A stretch of 64,000 nt of DNA, from the NCBI GenBank assembly GCA_031841125.1, contig CM063113.1, forward strand, positions 37,974,197 through 38,038,196. The letters are read 5' to 3'. The notes below the pieces were generated by a model. The model searched no databases, was not told the DNA's origin, and saw nothing but the letters and a program-made list of their open reading frames with translations. Made by a program: the position numbers and the translations under genes. This stretch comes from Acanthococcus lagerstroemiae. Taxonomy: Eukaryota; Arthropoda; Insecta; Hemiptera; Eriococcidae. Position 1 is the first letter of the stretch; each line of letters opens with the position of its first letter. Positions 1-10,640 of the stretch are shown piece after piece.

Positions 1-837
1 TTTTCGCACTACAGGAAGGAAACAACAACGAAAAGCGAACTTGTACATATTATCTAACAAATTACTGTGGGAAACGAGCACAATCGCTCTTATGACGCAT
101 TTCCTGCACTTCGTTTCACTCTACCTACTGTGTCACTGGACTTAGCTGGTTTTGGAAGATCGAACTATGTTCGAATGCTGAGAACACGTAAGCAGGAAAG
201 AAATAGATCTTGATTCTTGCAGCCGTCGGTAGAGGCATTTCCATAATACCTAGGAACGCTAGTTTCGCGATTTCTTCAAAAATGTACCTACTGGTTTTGG
301 AAATACAGTCTTCATTTGCTTTCTTTTCACACTTACTTTATTATCATCATAATTAGCGGAGGTGGCTTGTCAGCATTTTGAGCGTCCGAATCGCTTTCGA
401 AATTCAGCTTTCTTGGCTTTTTTGTTAACTTTCTCTGTCTTTTTTTTTTTTTTTTGAAATTAATGTAGGTTTGGGTACACCGTACCTCTACGAGGAGCAT
501 AAGAATCATAATTTCTTCTCTCTTATCCAGGACCGTATTTAGGGGGGAGGGCAGGAGCCATTGGCCCCAGGGCCCCCACCAATAAGTATTAATGGGTAAA
601 AAAAATTTAATTGAACAATTTTCGAAAGTAAGTCCCGTAAAAAATCGATGAAATTGTAATTACTGACTTGAACTTACTTTAATCAGAATATAATAAAACG
701 TAAAAATGTTATTTGTACAATTGTACTTTTTTTGGCTTGTATATTCGTATGAAGATAAGGCCTCCACCAGCTCTGGTCTCCTACAGTGAAAAACATTAAT
801 CCAGCCCTGCTTTTATCACAGATTCTGAATTCCGCTA
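1..837. other. No gene recognised (left flank)
   Basis: No open frame or motif I can support. The stretch has a poly-T tract near 440-455 and a short G/C-rich patch near 540-580 of the kind seen at several transposon ends in this window. Confidence 0.5.
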
Positions 838-1302
838 TTACCTTATATTCGGTTTATTTTTCATAAGAATCTCCTTTCTGGGCATCCTGAATAAAAAAAT
901 ATGAATTTTGGGTTATATTTATACCAACCTCATAAAATACGATCTCTTACAAAAAATGAAGAATTCGGCCCTGAATGTAAATACTTTTGAAATATCATAT
1001 CATTAGGCAGTAGCGTTTTCTGCTACTTACGCTCATTTTTTCCGATTTTTCGTCATTTAACAATCTTTGAAATAAATAAATTTCAAAACTTAGCAAATTT
1101 TAACAATGTGAATTGATAACATGGTGAAAAACAAACAACTTTATTCAGCGTCTAAAGAACTGAACTGCAGTACCGAAAACTGGATAGAATAATGTTGTTT
1201 CGGTGTCTAGTAATTCGGGATCAGTTCGCTAGGAGCGCCAGCAGTAGTTTCTATCGGGGTGGTCCATATTTATACCTTGGTTCATAATTTTAACTTTTAC
1301 TC
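838..1302 (-). mobile_element. Truncated copy of a TA-flanked DNA element (family of 17,819-18,739)
   Basis: This stretch is the reverse complement, with divergence, of 17,819 to about 18,330. Shared landmarks are the 'ggtggtccatatttatacc' box at 1,258, the 'gataacatggtgaaaaac' box near 1,117 and the terminus CTTTTACTC, which is followed by TA at 1,303-1,304. Only this end of the element is recognisable. No coding potential is seen. Confidence 0.7.
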
Positions 1303-1743
1303 TAGTATCTATACAGCGCATCGGTGCAATTTGTCGATTATATGAGTTATTATTCAGTCAGCAGTATACAGGGTTATTCAATGTCTGCAGAAAGGCAACA
1401 TTTACAACTCGTATGCATGATATACCCAATCTGCCCTTCATTGTTGCTGGACCATTGATTGGGGTGGAATGAGAAAAATTTCGTATTTCAAGGTCGCATC
1501 GAAGTAAAAACTTGTAAACCAGCCTGAAAATAAAATCTGCAAAATTTTACTACGAAATATTAAAAGTTTACCGTGGCCCAAAATGTTGAAGTTTTGAATT
1601 TATCAAAATGTATAACATTCCATCAGTGAAGGGCTCGCCGCCGCACAGTGTTCTGAAAAAATGTAGGGGGACAAAATTCTGAAACGGAGTTTATGTTTTT
1701 TTTTTTGAATATGCTGAATTCAAATTCCAATTTATTTTTACAC

Positions 1744-1975
1744 AAAACCTAAACGGGACCCCGGGAGGAGGAATTCAAAATTTACTATCGAATGTGGTAT
1801 CGAAACATGAGTTTTCTCACCTTCTGATAACATGTTTGATGCTATTTTGGTCGTAAAACCAAACGGGGTCCCAGGAAGGTGAGGCAAATTTCAAAATTTA
1901 CAAAATTATCGAGTGGGGTATCAAAATACAGGTTTTCTCACCTTCTGATCGCATTTATGATACTATTTTAATTGT
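1744..1975. repeat. Tandem repeat, about 110-120 bp unit, 2 copies plus a partial third
   Basis: Two consecutive units begin with 'aaaacc(t/a)aaacggg(a/g)(c/t)cc' (near 1,744 and 1,854) and both contain 'gttttctcaccttctgat' before ending in 'gctattttggtcgt' or 'actattttaattgt'. A third start, 'gaaactaaacggagcc', follows at about 1,975 and then decays. Noncoding minisatellite. Confidence 0.75.
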
Positions 1976-2065
1976 GAAACTAAACGGAGCCTTTAAGGAG
2001 TTGGTCGTCTTAAACGAGCATTGAAAAGTCTTAGTTTCATGGAATACATATTTTAGCGTCTTCGA

Positions 2066-2140
2066 TGATAGTTGGATGTATGGGGGTGCATGCACGCCGA
2101 ATTGGCCCCGGGATACCGCGACCTCCCCCCCCCCTCTCTA
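2066..2140 (+). repeat. GC-rich dispersed repeat, copy 1
   Basis: One of four copies of a roughly 75-bp GC-rich sequence in this AT-rich window (others at 11,863, 26,998 and 57,031). The shared core is a GATGCACGCATGCC-like box followed by AAxTGGCCCC, GGGATxxCG and a C run. This copy is diverged in the core ('gtgcatgcacgccgaattgg') and ends in a 10-C homopolymer. Confidence 0.7.
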
Positions 2141-2149
2141 TCATGATGC

Positions 2150-2560
2150 AGCTCAAATTGCTGCAAGCGTTCTAGAAAGTTCTGATACGGTCTCGAACAG
2201 CCATAGTAAGGCCTAGAAGAGTCATCAAGAGTCGCAGATGAGTTTTGAACAGACTTACGAGTCTTAAGTAAATTCAAAAAGGTCTTAAAGAATTGATAAA
2301 GTGTAAAAGATCTTTGCATGATCACTGAACATTATATAACCAGGCATTGTGATTAAAGTTGAAAATTTTCAATAAAAATTGTTCCCTATCGAAAATCCAA
2401 TGAGTTGAAAGAATATCACGTCATAGCTTGGAAAGAATTTTCATTTTTAACGTTAATAAGAAAACAGGCGGCAGTACAAACAGTCCAAGATTTTAAGTAC
2501 TTCTATTTTACCTGCTCTTCAAATACTGTTGTGAAAGCGAGGAAATGATCTACGTACTCA
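2150..2560 (-). repeat. Degenerate AGTCTT/GACTCTTCAA array with conserved flank
   Basis: From 2,190 to 2,295 the sequence is an imperfect array of roughly 10-12-nt units related to 'agtcttgaag'. It runs into a flank (2,340-2,560) that matches 21,110-21,290, both containing 'aataagaaaacag' and 'gaaaatgat'. The array and flank therefore belong to one dispersed repeat family. Confidence 0.6.
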
Positions 2561-2821
2561 GGAAAAAAATGGGTTAATAAATCTATAACTATTATTAATT
2601 CTTTTTCACCTAATTCTTTTCACTGATGAATACTAGTAGTACCAAAAGGTATGATTCTAAACCAAGTTACAAAAAAGGCTACTTTTTCCAAACTCATGTA
2701 ACTTTTTCAACACAAGTTTTTATAGTCGCTTTTTTCAAACTCATGTAACATTTTCAACACCATATTTCAAAATAAAATACAAAATTTAAATACAAAATTT
2801 TAGGTACAAAATTTTTTAAAA

Positions 2822-2990
2822 CCGAAGAGTCCACATAGCAACTCGCTAAATTTCTACTTAGGCCGATTTTTCGGCAAAATGAGAAGAAGGCTAAGACACC
2901 CCTGACAGTCTCCCTGACGTCTCTAAAGTAATGCTCGACAGAGCAGATTCCAGGGCTCGGGTTGAGAGTAAAATTCGAAAAGAAAAGTTG
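2822..2990 (+). mobile_element. SINE, 5'-truncated copy
   Basis: Matches the body of the SINE at 3,762-3,971 from 'ccacatagcaactcgcta' through 'ggccgatttttcggcaa' to 'gggttgagagtaaaattcg'. The tRNA-like head with its A and B boxes is absent. Confidence 0.8.
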
Positions 2991-3761
2991 TGCAAATTTT
3001 TCAACGTAACATTTTAAAAATAAAATATACAATTGAAATGCAAATTTCTGACATCACATTTAAGATTTCAAAAGTTAAATCAATCAGATAAAGCTACCAT
3101 TGGAATTCTATGGGCAGCTTGCATAAATGCCGCCCTTCACATGTGAAGGGGGACTTCAGTTATATAATAAAAATGACAAGTGAGGTGCGGCAAAAATTTT
3201 TACCTAACCACCCCCTGCACCTACCTACAATTTTTTTCTCTTTCTTCTTATCTGCCATGCTTCAACACGCGCTTCTGAACCGGACATGGGGCCCTCGTAC
3301 TAGTTCAGAGTACACGCATCTAGACAAAATAGTTTGAGCACACGCCCAAACGGTTGTATAAGTTTGGAAGCCGACCTCCACATGTGGAGGGTAGCTTTAT
3401 CGGATTGATTTTATTTTTGAAATTTTAAACGTAATGTTGAAAGTTTGCATTTCAGTTTCCTATTTTATTTTAAAATGTTATGTCGAAAAAGTTGCACTAC
3501 TTAATTTCGGTAAAAAAAAACAACAAAAAAAAACAAAACAAACTAGTTTAAAAGAAAATAGGAAACTGAAATGCAAATTTCCAACATTACGTTTGAAATT
3601 TCAAAAATAAAATCAATCCGATAAAGCTACCCTCCACATGTGGAGGTCGGCTTCCAAACTCATACAGCCGTTTGGGCATCATGTATTGAAACTAGGTATT
3701 TTGTCTAGATACGTGTACTCTGAGGTCATTAAAAAATGTTGTGTCGAAAATGTTACATGAG

Positions 3762-3971
3762 GGGTCAGGTTGGCCGAGTGGATAGCGCGCTGGTCTTGGA
3801 GTCCGAAGGTTCAAGGTTCGAGCCCACGTAGCAACTCGCTACATTTTGACCTGGGCCGGTTTTTCGGCAAGATGAAAAAAGGGCTAAAACAGCCCTAACA
3901 GCCTCCCCGACGTTTCTGAAGTAATGCTCGAATGGGCGGGAGCTCGAGTTGAGTGTGAAATTAGAAAAAAA
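3762..3971 (+). mobile_element. tRNA-derived SINE, full length, perfect 16-bp target duplication
   Basis: The head has pol III promoter boxes: A-box-like TGGCCGAGTGG near 3,771 and B-box-like GGTTCGAGCCC near 3,814, spaced as in a Leu/Ser-type tRNA. The body (ggccggtttttcggcaag) and the tail (gttgagtgtgaaattagaaa) match the other copies. The 16-mer 'gaaaatgttacatgag' flanks it on both sides (3,746-3,761 and 3,972-3,987), proving LINE-type retroposition. No poly-A tail is seen. The host site is the right arm of the foldback element. Confidence 0.93.
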
Positions 3972-4053
3972 GAAAATGTTACATGAGTTTGGAAAAAGTG
4001 GCCACTTTTGTAACTTGGTATAGAATCATACCTTTTTTGTACTACCTACTAAT

Positions 4054-4797
4054 ACTAATTATGTCGACACTCCTCGAAAAATAAGAGTAGGCAAACATAT
4101 ATATTTCAATTGTCAGGATAAGATTCATACAAGTGTTGCCAAAAGTGAAAATTGAATTCGGCTCGCGGATGCCCAAATTCTACTAAATTTTATTACATAA
4201 AAAAAAATTCTGCTGAAGTCCGTTCAAAGAAAGTTTTCCAACGAGAACTGAGATGTCAAAATGAAATTTGCGCTGCTATGCATGAAATATTCTGCTAGAT
4301 TTAGCAGCGAAAATGCCGTTCTTGTGACACCGTTTTGTGCTTGATTGAAAGAAAATCACTCACTCTGAAGCGCCATGTATATGGATCAAATGACGCAATG
4401 TGAAAGCCGTTTATACAAACGGAACGCTTCAATGAAGAACAGTATTTGAGGTGTAGAATTCCAAAGTTGACAGTTACCTTATGACCATTCATAAGAATGT
4501 CTGATAAGCCGTAAGAAATTATTTAGGGTGTTTACCAGTCATGAAAATCATGAAAGTCGTGAATTGAAATCAGTGGTCATGAAAATCGTTGTTCTTATCT
4601 TATTATTCTTTAATTTGTTCGCATTCATGAACTGAGAAAATGTGTGAGATTTTGTGCATTCTTGATCTGAAGTCATTGTTCTTATTTCTATTATTACTAG
4701 GTATACTTAATTATCATGGTTCAGTTTTTTTTTCTTACCTTTATTTTTCAATTGTCCAAATATAAGTGTCTATGTTGGAGTGTGAGTGAACTTGGTA
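4054..4797. other. No gene recognised
   Basis: AT-rich sequence with only short incidental frames. A 'catgaaaatcatgaaagtcgtgaa' type of local repetition occurs at 4,540-4,590. Nothing else stands out. Confidence 0.5.
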
Positions 4798-5766
4798 ATA
4801 TTCTGTTTTTAGGGTGTGCTAATTCTGTACAGGAACAGACAGACAACTGAACCAATTCCTCACGGAGGCAAATAACATAAACAACAACATAAAGTTCGCA
4901 ATGGAAAAGAGCAGTATGACAATAAACTACCTAACCTAATAATACAAATAAAAGACAAGAAGATACAGTACAACATTTACAGAAAACCCACCCACACGGA
5001 CGCAATAACACCCAATGATTCATTCTATCATCAAAAACACAAAATGGCAGCACTACACAACTACTGCCATAGAGCACTGAACCAACAACCACAAAAACAG
5101 ACAAATATACAGGAGCAATACCATTCACAGGGACACACACATACAAAATATAGAAAATCTTCAACCAATACAACATAAAACTCCTGATCAAACAAATAAG
5201 CAACGACAAAAGAGAAACAAAGGATATGAATAACAGTAACGGAGTATACAGTCTGGACTGCGAACACTGTCACATGACATACATAGGAGAAACAGGCAGA
5301 TATTTTGCAACCAGAATAAAAGAGCATGAAAAATTACAGAAGCTAAAGAATGACAAATCACTTTTTGGAAAACATTGCAACGACCAGGGACATAACAACC
5401 ACAAATTGACAGAAAAGTACAAAATCCTACACATAGAAAAAAACACAAGGAAAAAAAAATCAAAGAACAACTAGAGATAATAAAGACAAAAACAAAACGA
5501 AACAACCTAATAAACACAACTAACTTCCAAAGCGAGAACTTATTCCAACTAATAACATAACACTACCTGATTGGACAGACTACACATAGACAACCAACAG
5601 GTACACACACCAATAGGTTTACCATACGGTACTACACATTACTATAAATACAGGACAAACAAAAAGAAATGGTAGGGAACTCCACTGAAGATGGCGTAAC
5701 AGCCGAAAACGCTATGGACGACAGAAACGAAAAAGTGAATTGGCGCCCCCTCTAAAAACAGAATAT
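4798..5766 (+). mobile_element. Penelope-like retroelement, 5'-truncated and degenerate
   Basis: Translation of 4,850-5,090 gives the end of a Penelope-type reverse transcriptase (IKFAMEKSSMTINYL, then NIYRKPTHTDAITPNDSF), with stops and frameshifts. A GIY-YIG endonuclease domain follows at 5,226-5,474. The 3' part ends with 'tgaagatggcgtaacagccg' and 'gctatggacgacagaaacg'. The two ends form an inverted repeat: 'atattctgtttttag' at 4,798 and 'ctaaaaacagaatat' at 5,752-5,766, plus about 15 more partly matching bases. Such terminal repeats are typical of Penelope-like elements. The element is inactive. Confidence 0.85.
5226..5474 (+). pseudogene. GIY-YIG endonuclease domain of Penelope-like element
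   Basis: The 82-residue frame starts near GVYSLDCEHCHMTYIGETGR. It has the GxY...YIG core, the arginine of the FATRIKEH helix and the CxxC pair that Penelope-like GIY-YIG domains carry. In intact elements the domain sits C-terminal to the reverse transcriptase and nicks the target DNA. Here the upstream reverse transcriptase is broken by stops and frameshifts (about 4,935-4,960), so this is a relic. The Lys-rich tail stops early. Identification as GIY-YIG is firm; activity is very unlikely. Confidence 0.85.
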
Positions 5767-7859
5767 GTCCAATAATTATTTTCAATAATGTGTTTACTTT
5801 TTGAACATTTCTTACACTTTATTCCTACAATAAATTCATTAATATTATTTCATTTTCATTTTCTCATTGGAAAAAGTATGATTTTTAATGTACATTTTCT
5901 TAAATTTATTATTTTATCATCTTCCTTTTTAAATGTGAATTCTAATTAGCAAAGGAAGAATTTGAATAAGTATGGCTGAAATGCCAAAATTGGTTTTTGT
6001 TTTTGCAAGAATATTGTGGACCCCCTGGATTTGTCTCAGTTATCGCGTGCTTACATTAGTTTTCGAATCGGAGATATTCTTGAAATTATACATTACCTAA
6101 TTTGAGTTATTCGTCGAAATGTTACCCCATAAAGTCATAAATTTCTAATCTTACAAGCGGAAGAAAAATTTATTATTTTCCAAGTATTAAATTTTTTTTC
6201 GATAAGACTTCCCCGAATCAAGAATGAAAGCTCGGTATTATTTTTTACAGAGACGCGATTCTTTTGTTAATTTTGCCCCAGCTAAGTGGCCCAAAAGAAT
6301 TTGAAGTATCTTTTCTCCCACCTCCCAGAGAGTAGGTATCTTACGATAATTATCTCAGGAAATTCTGAACGAGCCGACGCAATGATTATTTAAAAAACTT
6401 GTTCGCAAGAGATGGATAAATATTGATCAGGCTTTGTTGTTCTCGGTTCAAGATGCTTGGTTGATTTTGTTTCCTAGAGCTGTTAAGACTCAAATAACAT
6501 CTCGACTTTTTTCTCCAAGTCAGGAAACCATACAAGTAACTGCTCCAGAATGCTACTACAAACCTGATTTTCGTTTTCAAAATCATGACCGACCAACTAG
6601 AAACTATACAGTGGTATCCTCCCTCGCCTTCGCAGTACGTTCAGTGTACTTCAATGTTATATAGACTACCTTTTTTTTTGAAAAAAAAAAAAAAAAAATC
6701 AGCGATATAATCAAATTTTGCTCTACGAACAAAAGACGAATTAACAAGGCAAAATTATTTCACAGCTAACGCGACGTTATCTCGTAGTCACGCAAACTGC
6801 AGAAGTAGGTATGTGTAATTTTTTTTTGCTTTAAATTTTAACTTTTATTTACATCGCTAATTAGTTTAAAGCCGACGATGGCGCTTTTTTTCCTTGCCGA
6901 CTACTCAATTTTGAACATTTTCATAAGTGACCTTTTGAAAGTCGCTAATTTGATTTCACCGGCTTTCCTAATTTACATAGGTGCCAAATTTTCTTTCCAC
7001 GTCGCTTTCTCTCTTTCTCTCTCTTTTTTTTATTTTCTGAAAAATAACGAGCTTCGGTACCGAGCCTTGAATTTGATAATTAAATTAGCTTCCATTGTGT
7101 GGTTGGTAACCGACGTTCGGTATCTGCGCGTTTATTATGCAAATTTTCTCTTCTGGCGAATAGTTGGTGCAAAAAATGCTACCGAAGACCAGTTTTTAGG
7201 CGTGTGTTGGTGTGAGCTTGTATACCCGAGTTTACGGTTAGGTGTACGCCTACTTCAAAATGATTCGACTGCCGAAAACTCGACCGGTGGGTCACCCTTC
7301 GAAAAATAATTTTCCAGCTGTAATAAGACTAAGATCTCACGTTGGTGAAAGGATAGCTGGGACTATGTAAGAAATATTTTTTAAATCCGAAGTTTGAGGC
7401 TGGAAAACTTGAAGCTTGAATGGCACAAGCGAAAAAACTTTATTTTTGAAATCATACGCAGCAGTGGTGAGCCTGTCAGCTGTTCGAACATCAACCTTGG
7501 TTCCAATCTCTACCTGGCAACTCCTTAAGAAACCTGGACTGTTAAATATGCAAAATAATATTACTATGCGAATGAGCGTTAATCATGTCAGAACCAAGTA
7601 CTGCATAAGAAATTTGAGACAAGCTTCAATGAATCTTAAAATATGCAAACATTGCTGAAAAGTCTAAACAGTACCTCAACAGTTTTTACGACTGAGCCAT
7701 AACCATATTTGAACCGACTTTTAATCAATTTCAGCAATTTCTTTAAATTTTAATGAGTTCTTGCAAGATTTTAACAAAATCCTAACGAGTTTTCTGTTAC
7801 ATTCTCGGAACCTTACCGAGTTGTAATAGGTCTAAGTTGGTCTCAGTAGATACTTCAGA
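5767..7859. other. No gene recognised
   Basis: A 143-codon frame at 6,878-7,309 (+) is hydrophobic and Phe-rich, without a domain I recognise, and I do not call it a gene. 7,680-7,860 contains a weak GACT/AGTCTT-type degenerate array like those at 20.6 and 28.4 kb. The rest is AT-rich unique sequence. Confidence 0.5.
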
Positions 7860-8335
7860 AGTCTCATATTTGTTGATATACGTAATTAAACAAGTTGATA
7901 AAATTTAAACTAACATGTTGATAAAATTTAAACTAACATAATTTTATTGAATATAATAATTTTAATTAATATTCATTTCATTATAAAAATATTATAAAAA
8001 GAGGAATTCCTGTAATGTTTATAACTGTAAAGATGAAATTTTATTTTATTTAAAATATTTTATTCAGGTAAATTATAATAAATTTTATCAGGTTTAATTT
8101 AATTTACTTGAATTATTTTATTTAAATTATAATTTTAAGTTTATATTTTATATACAGACAAAAATGATGATTGATTTAGTTTAAAATTTTGTTGTAAATT
8201 TAAATAAAATAATGATACTATATATTTTTAATATAATATTTTGTGAGTGTATTATTAATAAGTTGAAATTTTTGATTATTTAAAAATTATTAGACTAATT
8301 GAAAAAATACTTACAAAAAAATCTTGAATAATGTT
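7860..8335. other. Extreme AT island
   Basis: Almost pure A/T sequence composed of TTTAAA, ATAATTT and TTATTTAA motifs, with a short direct repeat (gttgataaaatttaaactaaca, at about 7,894 and 7,917). No frame or RNA gene is seen. Could be an old AT-rich satellite or a decayed organelle or symbiont insert; the sequence does not decide. Confidence 0.6.
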
Positions 8336-8439
8336 TCCTAAAGTGCAACAAGGCTTGAAGTCCAAAATATTTCTCTTCAAATGATCCTAAATTTGAATTA
8401 AGAATGTTGAATTATTCCTATTTTCTCTTTTCTAGGGTC

Positions 8440-9560
8440 GGCTACAAGTAACCAAGTCTATTGCAATCACTCTCCTATCCCCGCGTCTCTTCTCATTTCT
8501 AGTTCAGTCCAGTTCAGTGATGCGTGTGTGGTTTTCAGTAGTATTGATTGATCTGAGCCACACAGTTCAGTTCAGCAGCGTTTTATTTCCGAGAAATCAA
8601 TTTATTGAAAATAATAAAAATCATTGGAAGCAACAATTTTTATTTTATTGGGGTCGGCAAAGAGCCTCTTACAATTACTTTTTTCTTCTTTTTTTTTCTT
8701 TCTCTTCTGCAGTAGTGCTCCTTGATCATGATCTTCCTTGTGGTGCGAGCATCATTTTCAAGCCAAGGAGACGACCTTTTTTACGTTTTATTTTTATTTT
8801 GGATTTTACTTACAACATTTAGAGGAGGTAAGTATGTTGTTTGTTGACGTTTGAAATGGGTTCTCAGTTTAATTAGTGTATAATCTCTTTGAATCAAACC
8901 AAGTACATACAACTTTCTGTGGTACTTTTATCCCTATCAGTAAATTTTCCAAGGAATAATAAGATGTGAATCTTATCTAATAAATATGGTACAAGTATTA
9001 ATTGTAATTTTGGTATTCTGTTTCAGGTTTCGAGCGATGAAGCTTAGTGTTGTGGTTATCTTCACCTGAACAGAAAACAACAGCGTTAAGTACCTTCTGC
9101 GATGATGACGAGAATGTGTAATGAAGCAAATGAATAATTAGCTAGGGAACAAATACAGGATTAAGCCTAACTACATGATACACACCGAGTTTGTAAATGT
9201 AGATCAGAAAACCAGAAGCAGAATCGTATATATATTACAAGAAGCATCGAGGAGAAATACTAATACAAAGACTACAAAATTTATCAAGCAACAAGTGAAT
9301 CGAAATCAAATTTTGTAGCCTGCTGTTGAATATAGTGAAGATATTCATCCTGAGGATATATAAGTTGTGATAGATTGTTTTTCTGTTTTTTGAGCATTTT
9401 AAATACATATGTAGTTATGACGAACAAATGTACTTCCAATATTCTCAAAACTGGATGCCAGTTAACAAGTGTTGATAGTATTGGTGATAATATTGGTTAT
9501 GCCCTTTACAATTGTAAACTTTATATTTGTATCAAAATAAAATTCTTTCTTTGTTAGCTT
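8440..9560 (+). ncRNA. Putative two-exon transcript (noncoding or micropeptide)
   Basis: A strong donor (GAGGAG|GTAAGTATG, exon end 8,827) and a strong acceptor (TTCTGTTTCAG|G, exon start 9,027) frame a 199-bp AT-rich intron. AATAAA near 9,537 could end the second exon. The 5' limit is not defined. There is no long frame across the junction, only a 37-codon one (see 8,728-9,040). Predicted from splice signals alone. Confidence 0.3.
8728..9040 (+). CDS. Possible 37-aa membrane micropeptide (spliced)
   Basis: Starting at ATG 8,728, the frame runs 33 codons in the first exon, crosses the predicted GT-AG intron (8,828-9,026) in phase 1 and stops after four more residues (GFER, TGA at 9,038-9,040). 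It contains a hydrophobic stretch (LFYVLFLFWILL) suited to one membrane pass. I do not recognise it. Such short frames arise easily by chance, so this is only a candidate. Confidence 0.15.
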
Positions 9561-9900
9561 ATGAAGAATTAAAATTTCCTAAGATGCCACCTGAATTGTT
9601 TGGAATTGATTGAAGAGTACCTTCCTATTGATAGAGTGATAAGTGGCAGAGCTGCGCGACTGCAATCTGCAGCTTTGCAATTTGAAGGTATTGCTGACCC
9701 TCTTCGAGTAGCGAAGTTACTTGTTTCTAAGCGAATAGGTACGGTGATGGTAATTATGTACATTTGGGAAGGAATCTCTATGATTTCCCCATTAATTTTC
9801 AGTCGTAGATTCCTTCCTGAGAGAGAATTTGTGGAAGTGCACATGAGGATTGTAGCTTTCAATTTTCCCGGGGGTGGAGGAGGTAAATACCAAAAATACC

Positions 9901-10640
9901 GATTAAAATGTATGAATTCTAGTTCAAATTGAAAATAAAGCAAAAAAAGGTTCTGATCAAAATTTGTAGAGTGCCACTTTTCAAACAACTGGAGGGGGCT
10001 GATTATCAATATATGTACTTAATTGGCGGAATTCAGAAAGGAAAAATACAACAGATTGTCTTTACTAGATTTCCTAATAGATTCCCTCAACTGAAGAAAT
10101 CTGCGGGAATGTACATCATTGAGAGGGGGAGGGGGGTAAACAACAGAAATTCCGACGACTAAAATGTTTAAATTCTCATTAAAACTTGAAAATAAAGAAA
10201 AACAAAGTTCTGATCAGAATTTGTAGAGTGACGACTTCCCAAATAACAGAGGAGCTGATCATCAATGTATTTGTATGTAATCATGCAGTTGGTGGAATTT
10301 ATCAGGAATGATAACACCTATTCTCTTCCCCAGATTTCCTTAACTGAAGGAATGTATAGTAATGTACATCATTAGAAGGGGCGGGGAGTAGACAACAAAC
10401 ATACGGACTAGAATGTACAAATTCTGGTTGAAGCTCGAAAAGAAAGGAAAAGGGTTCTGATTAGAATTTATCGAGTGACGAATCTTCGAACAACAGGGGG
10501 CTGATCATCAATACATGTCTTTAATTAGCGGCATGTATCAGAACGAAAAGATAAAACAGAATCTCTTTACTAAATTTCCAAGTAGGTTCCTTCACGTGAA
10601 GGAATCTATAGGAATGTATATAATGTTTTCTCTTTTTTCT
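9901..10640. repeat. Tandem repeat, about 253-bp unit, three copies
   Basis: Unit starts 'gattaaaatgtatgaattct', 'gactaaaatgtttaaattct' and 'gactagaatgtacaaattct' fall at about 9,901, 10,155 and 10,408. Each unit contains 'gttctgat(c/t)agaattt', 'ggggctgatcatcaat' or similar, and ends with a G-rich patch. The third unit runs into a 12-G homopolymer at 10,641. Short frames inside it are by-products of the repeat. Confidence 0.85.

Larger units (their letters stand above)
2634..4053. mobile_element. Foldback (inverted-repeat) element with nested SINE sequences
   Basis: The outer arms 2,634-2,702 and 3,978-4,053 are inverted copies ('gtaccaaaaggtatgattct' against its complement). Inside, about 180-bp arms at 3,303-3,482 and 3,546-3,733 are also inverted and contain the palindrome CCTCCACATGTGGAGG. 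A third diverged copy of the inner arm lies at 2,995-3,140. No transposase is seen, so this is a non-autonomous foldback type. The SINE at 3,762-3,971 inserted later. Confidence 0.75.

Noticed and set aside
3762..3835. tRNA gene
   Set aside because: A and B boxes are present, but the acceptor and anticodon stems do not close and the sequence continues into a repeated SINE body with a target duplication.
4931..5517. Hydrophobic, Cys/Val-rich minus-strand frames
   Set aside because: They are antisense to the A-rich Penelope-like coding sequence.
6878..7309. 143-codon membrane-like frame
   Set aside because: No motif, no splice or polyadenylation context, and Phe/Leu richness is expected from the T-rich sequence.
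9569..10162. Coding exons on both strands
   Set aside because: The frames lie partly in a 253-bp tandem repeat and are not conserved between units.
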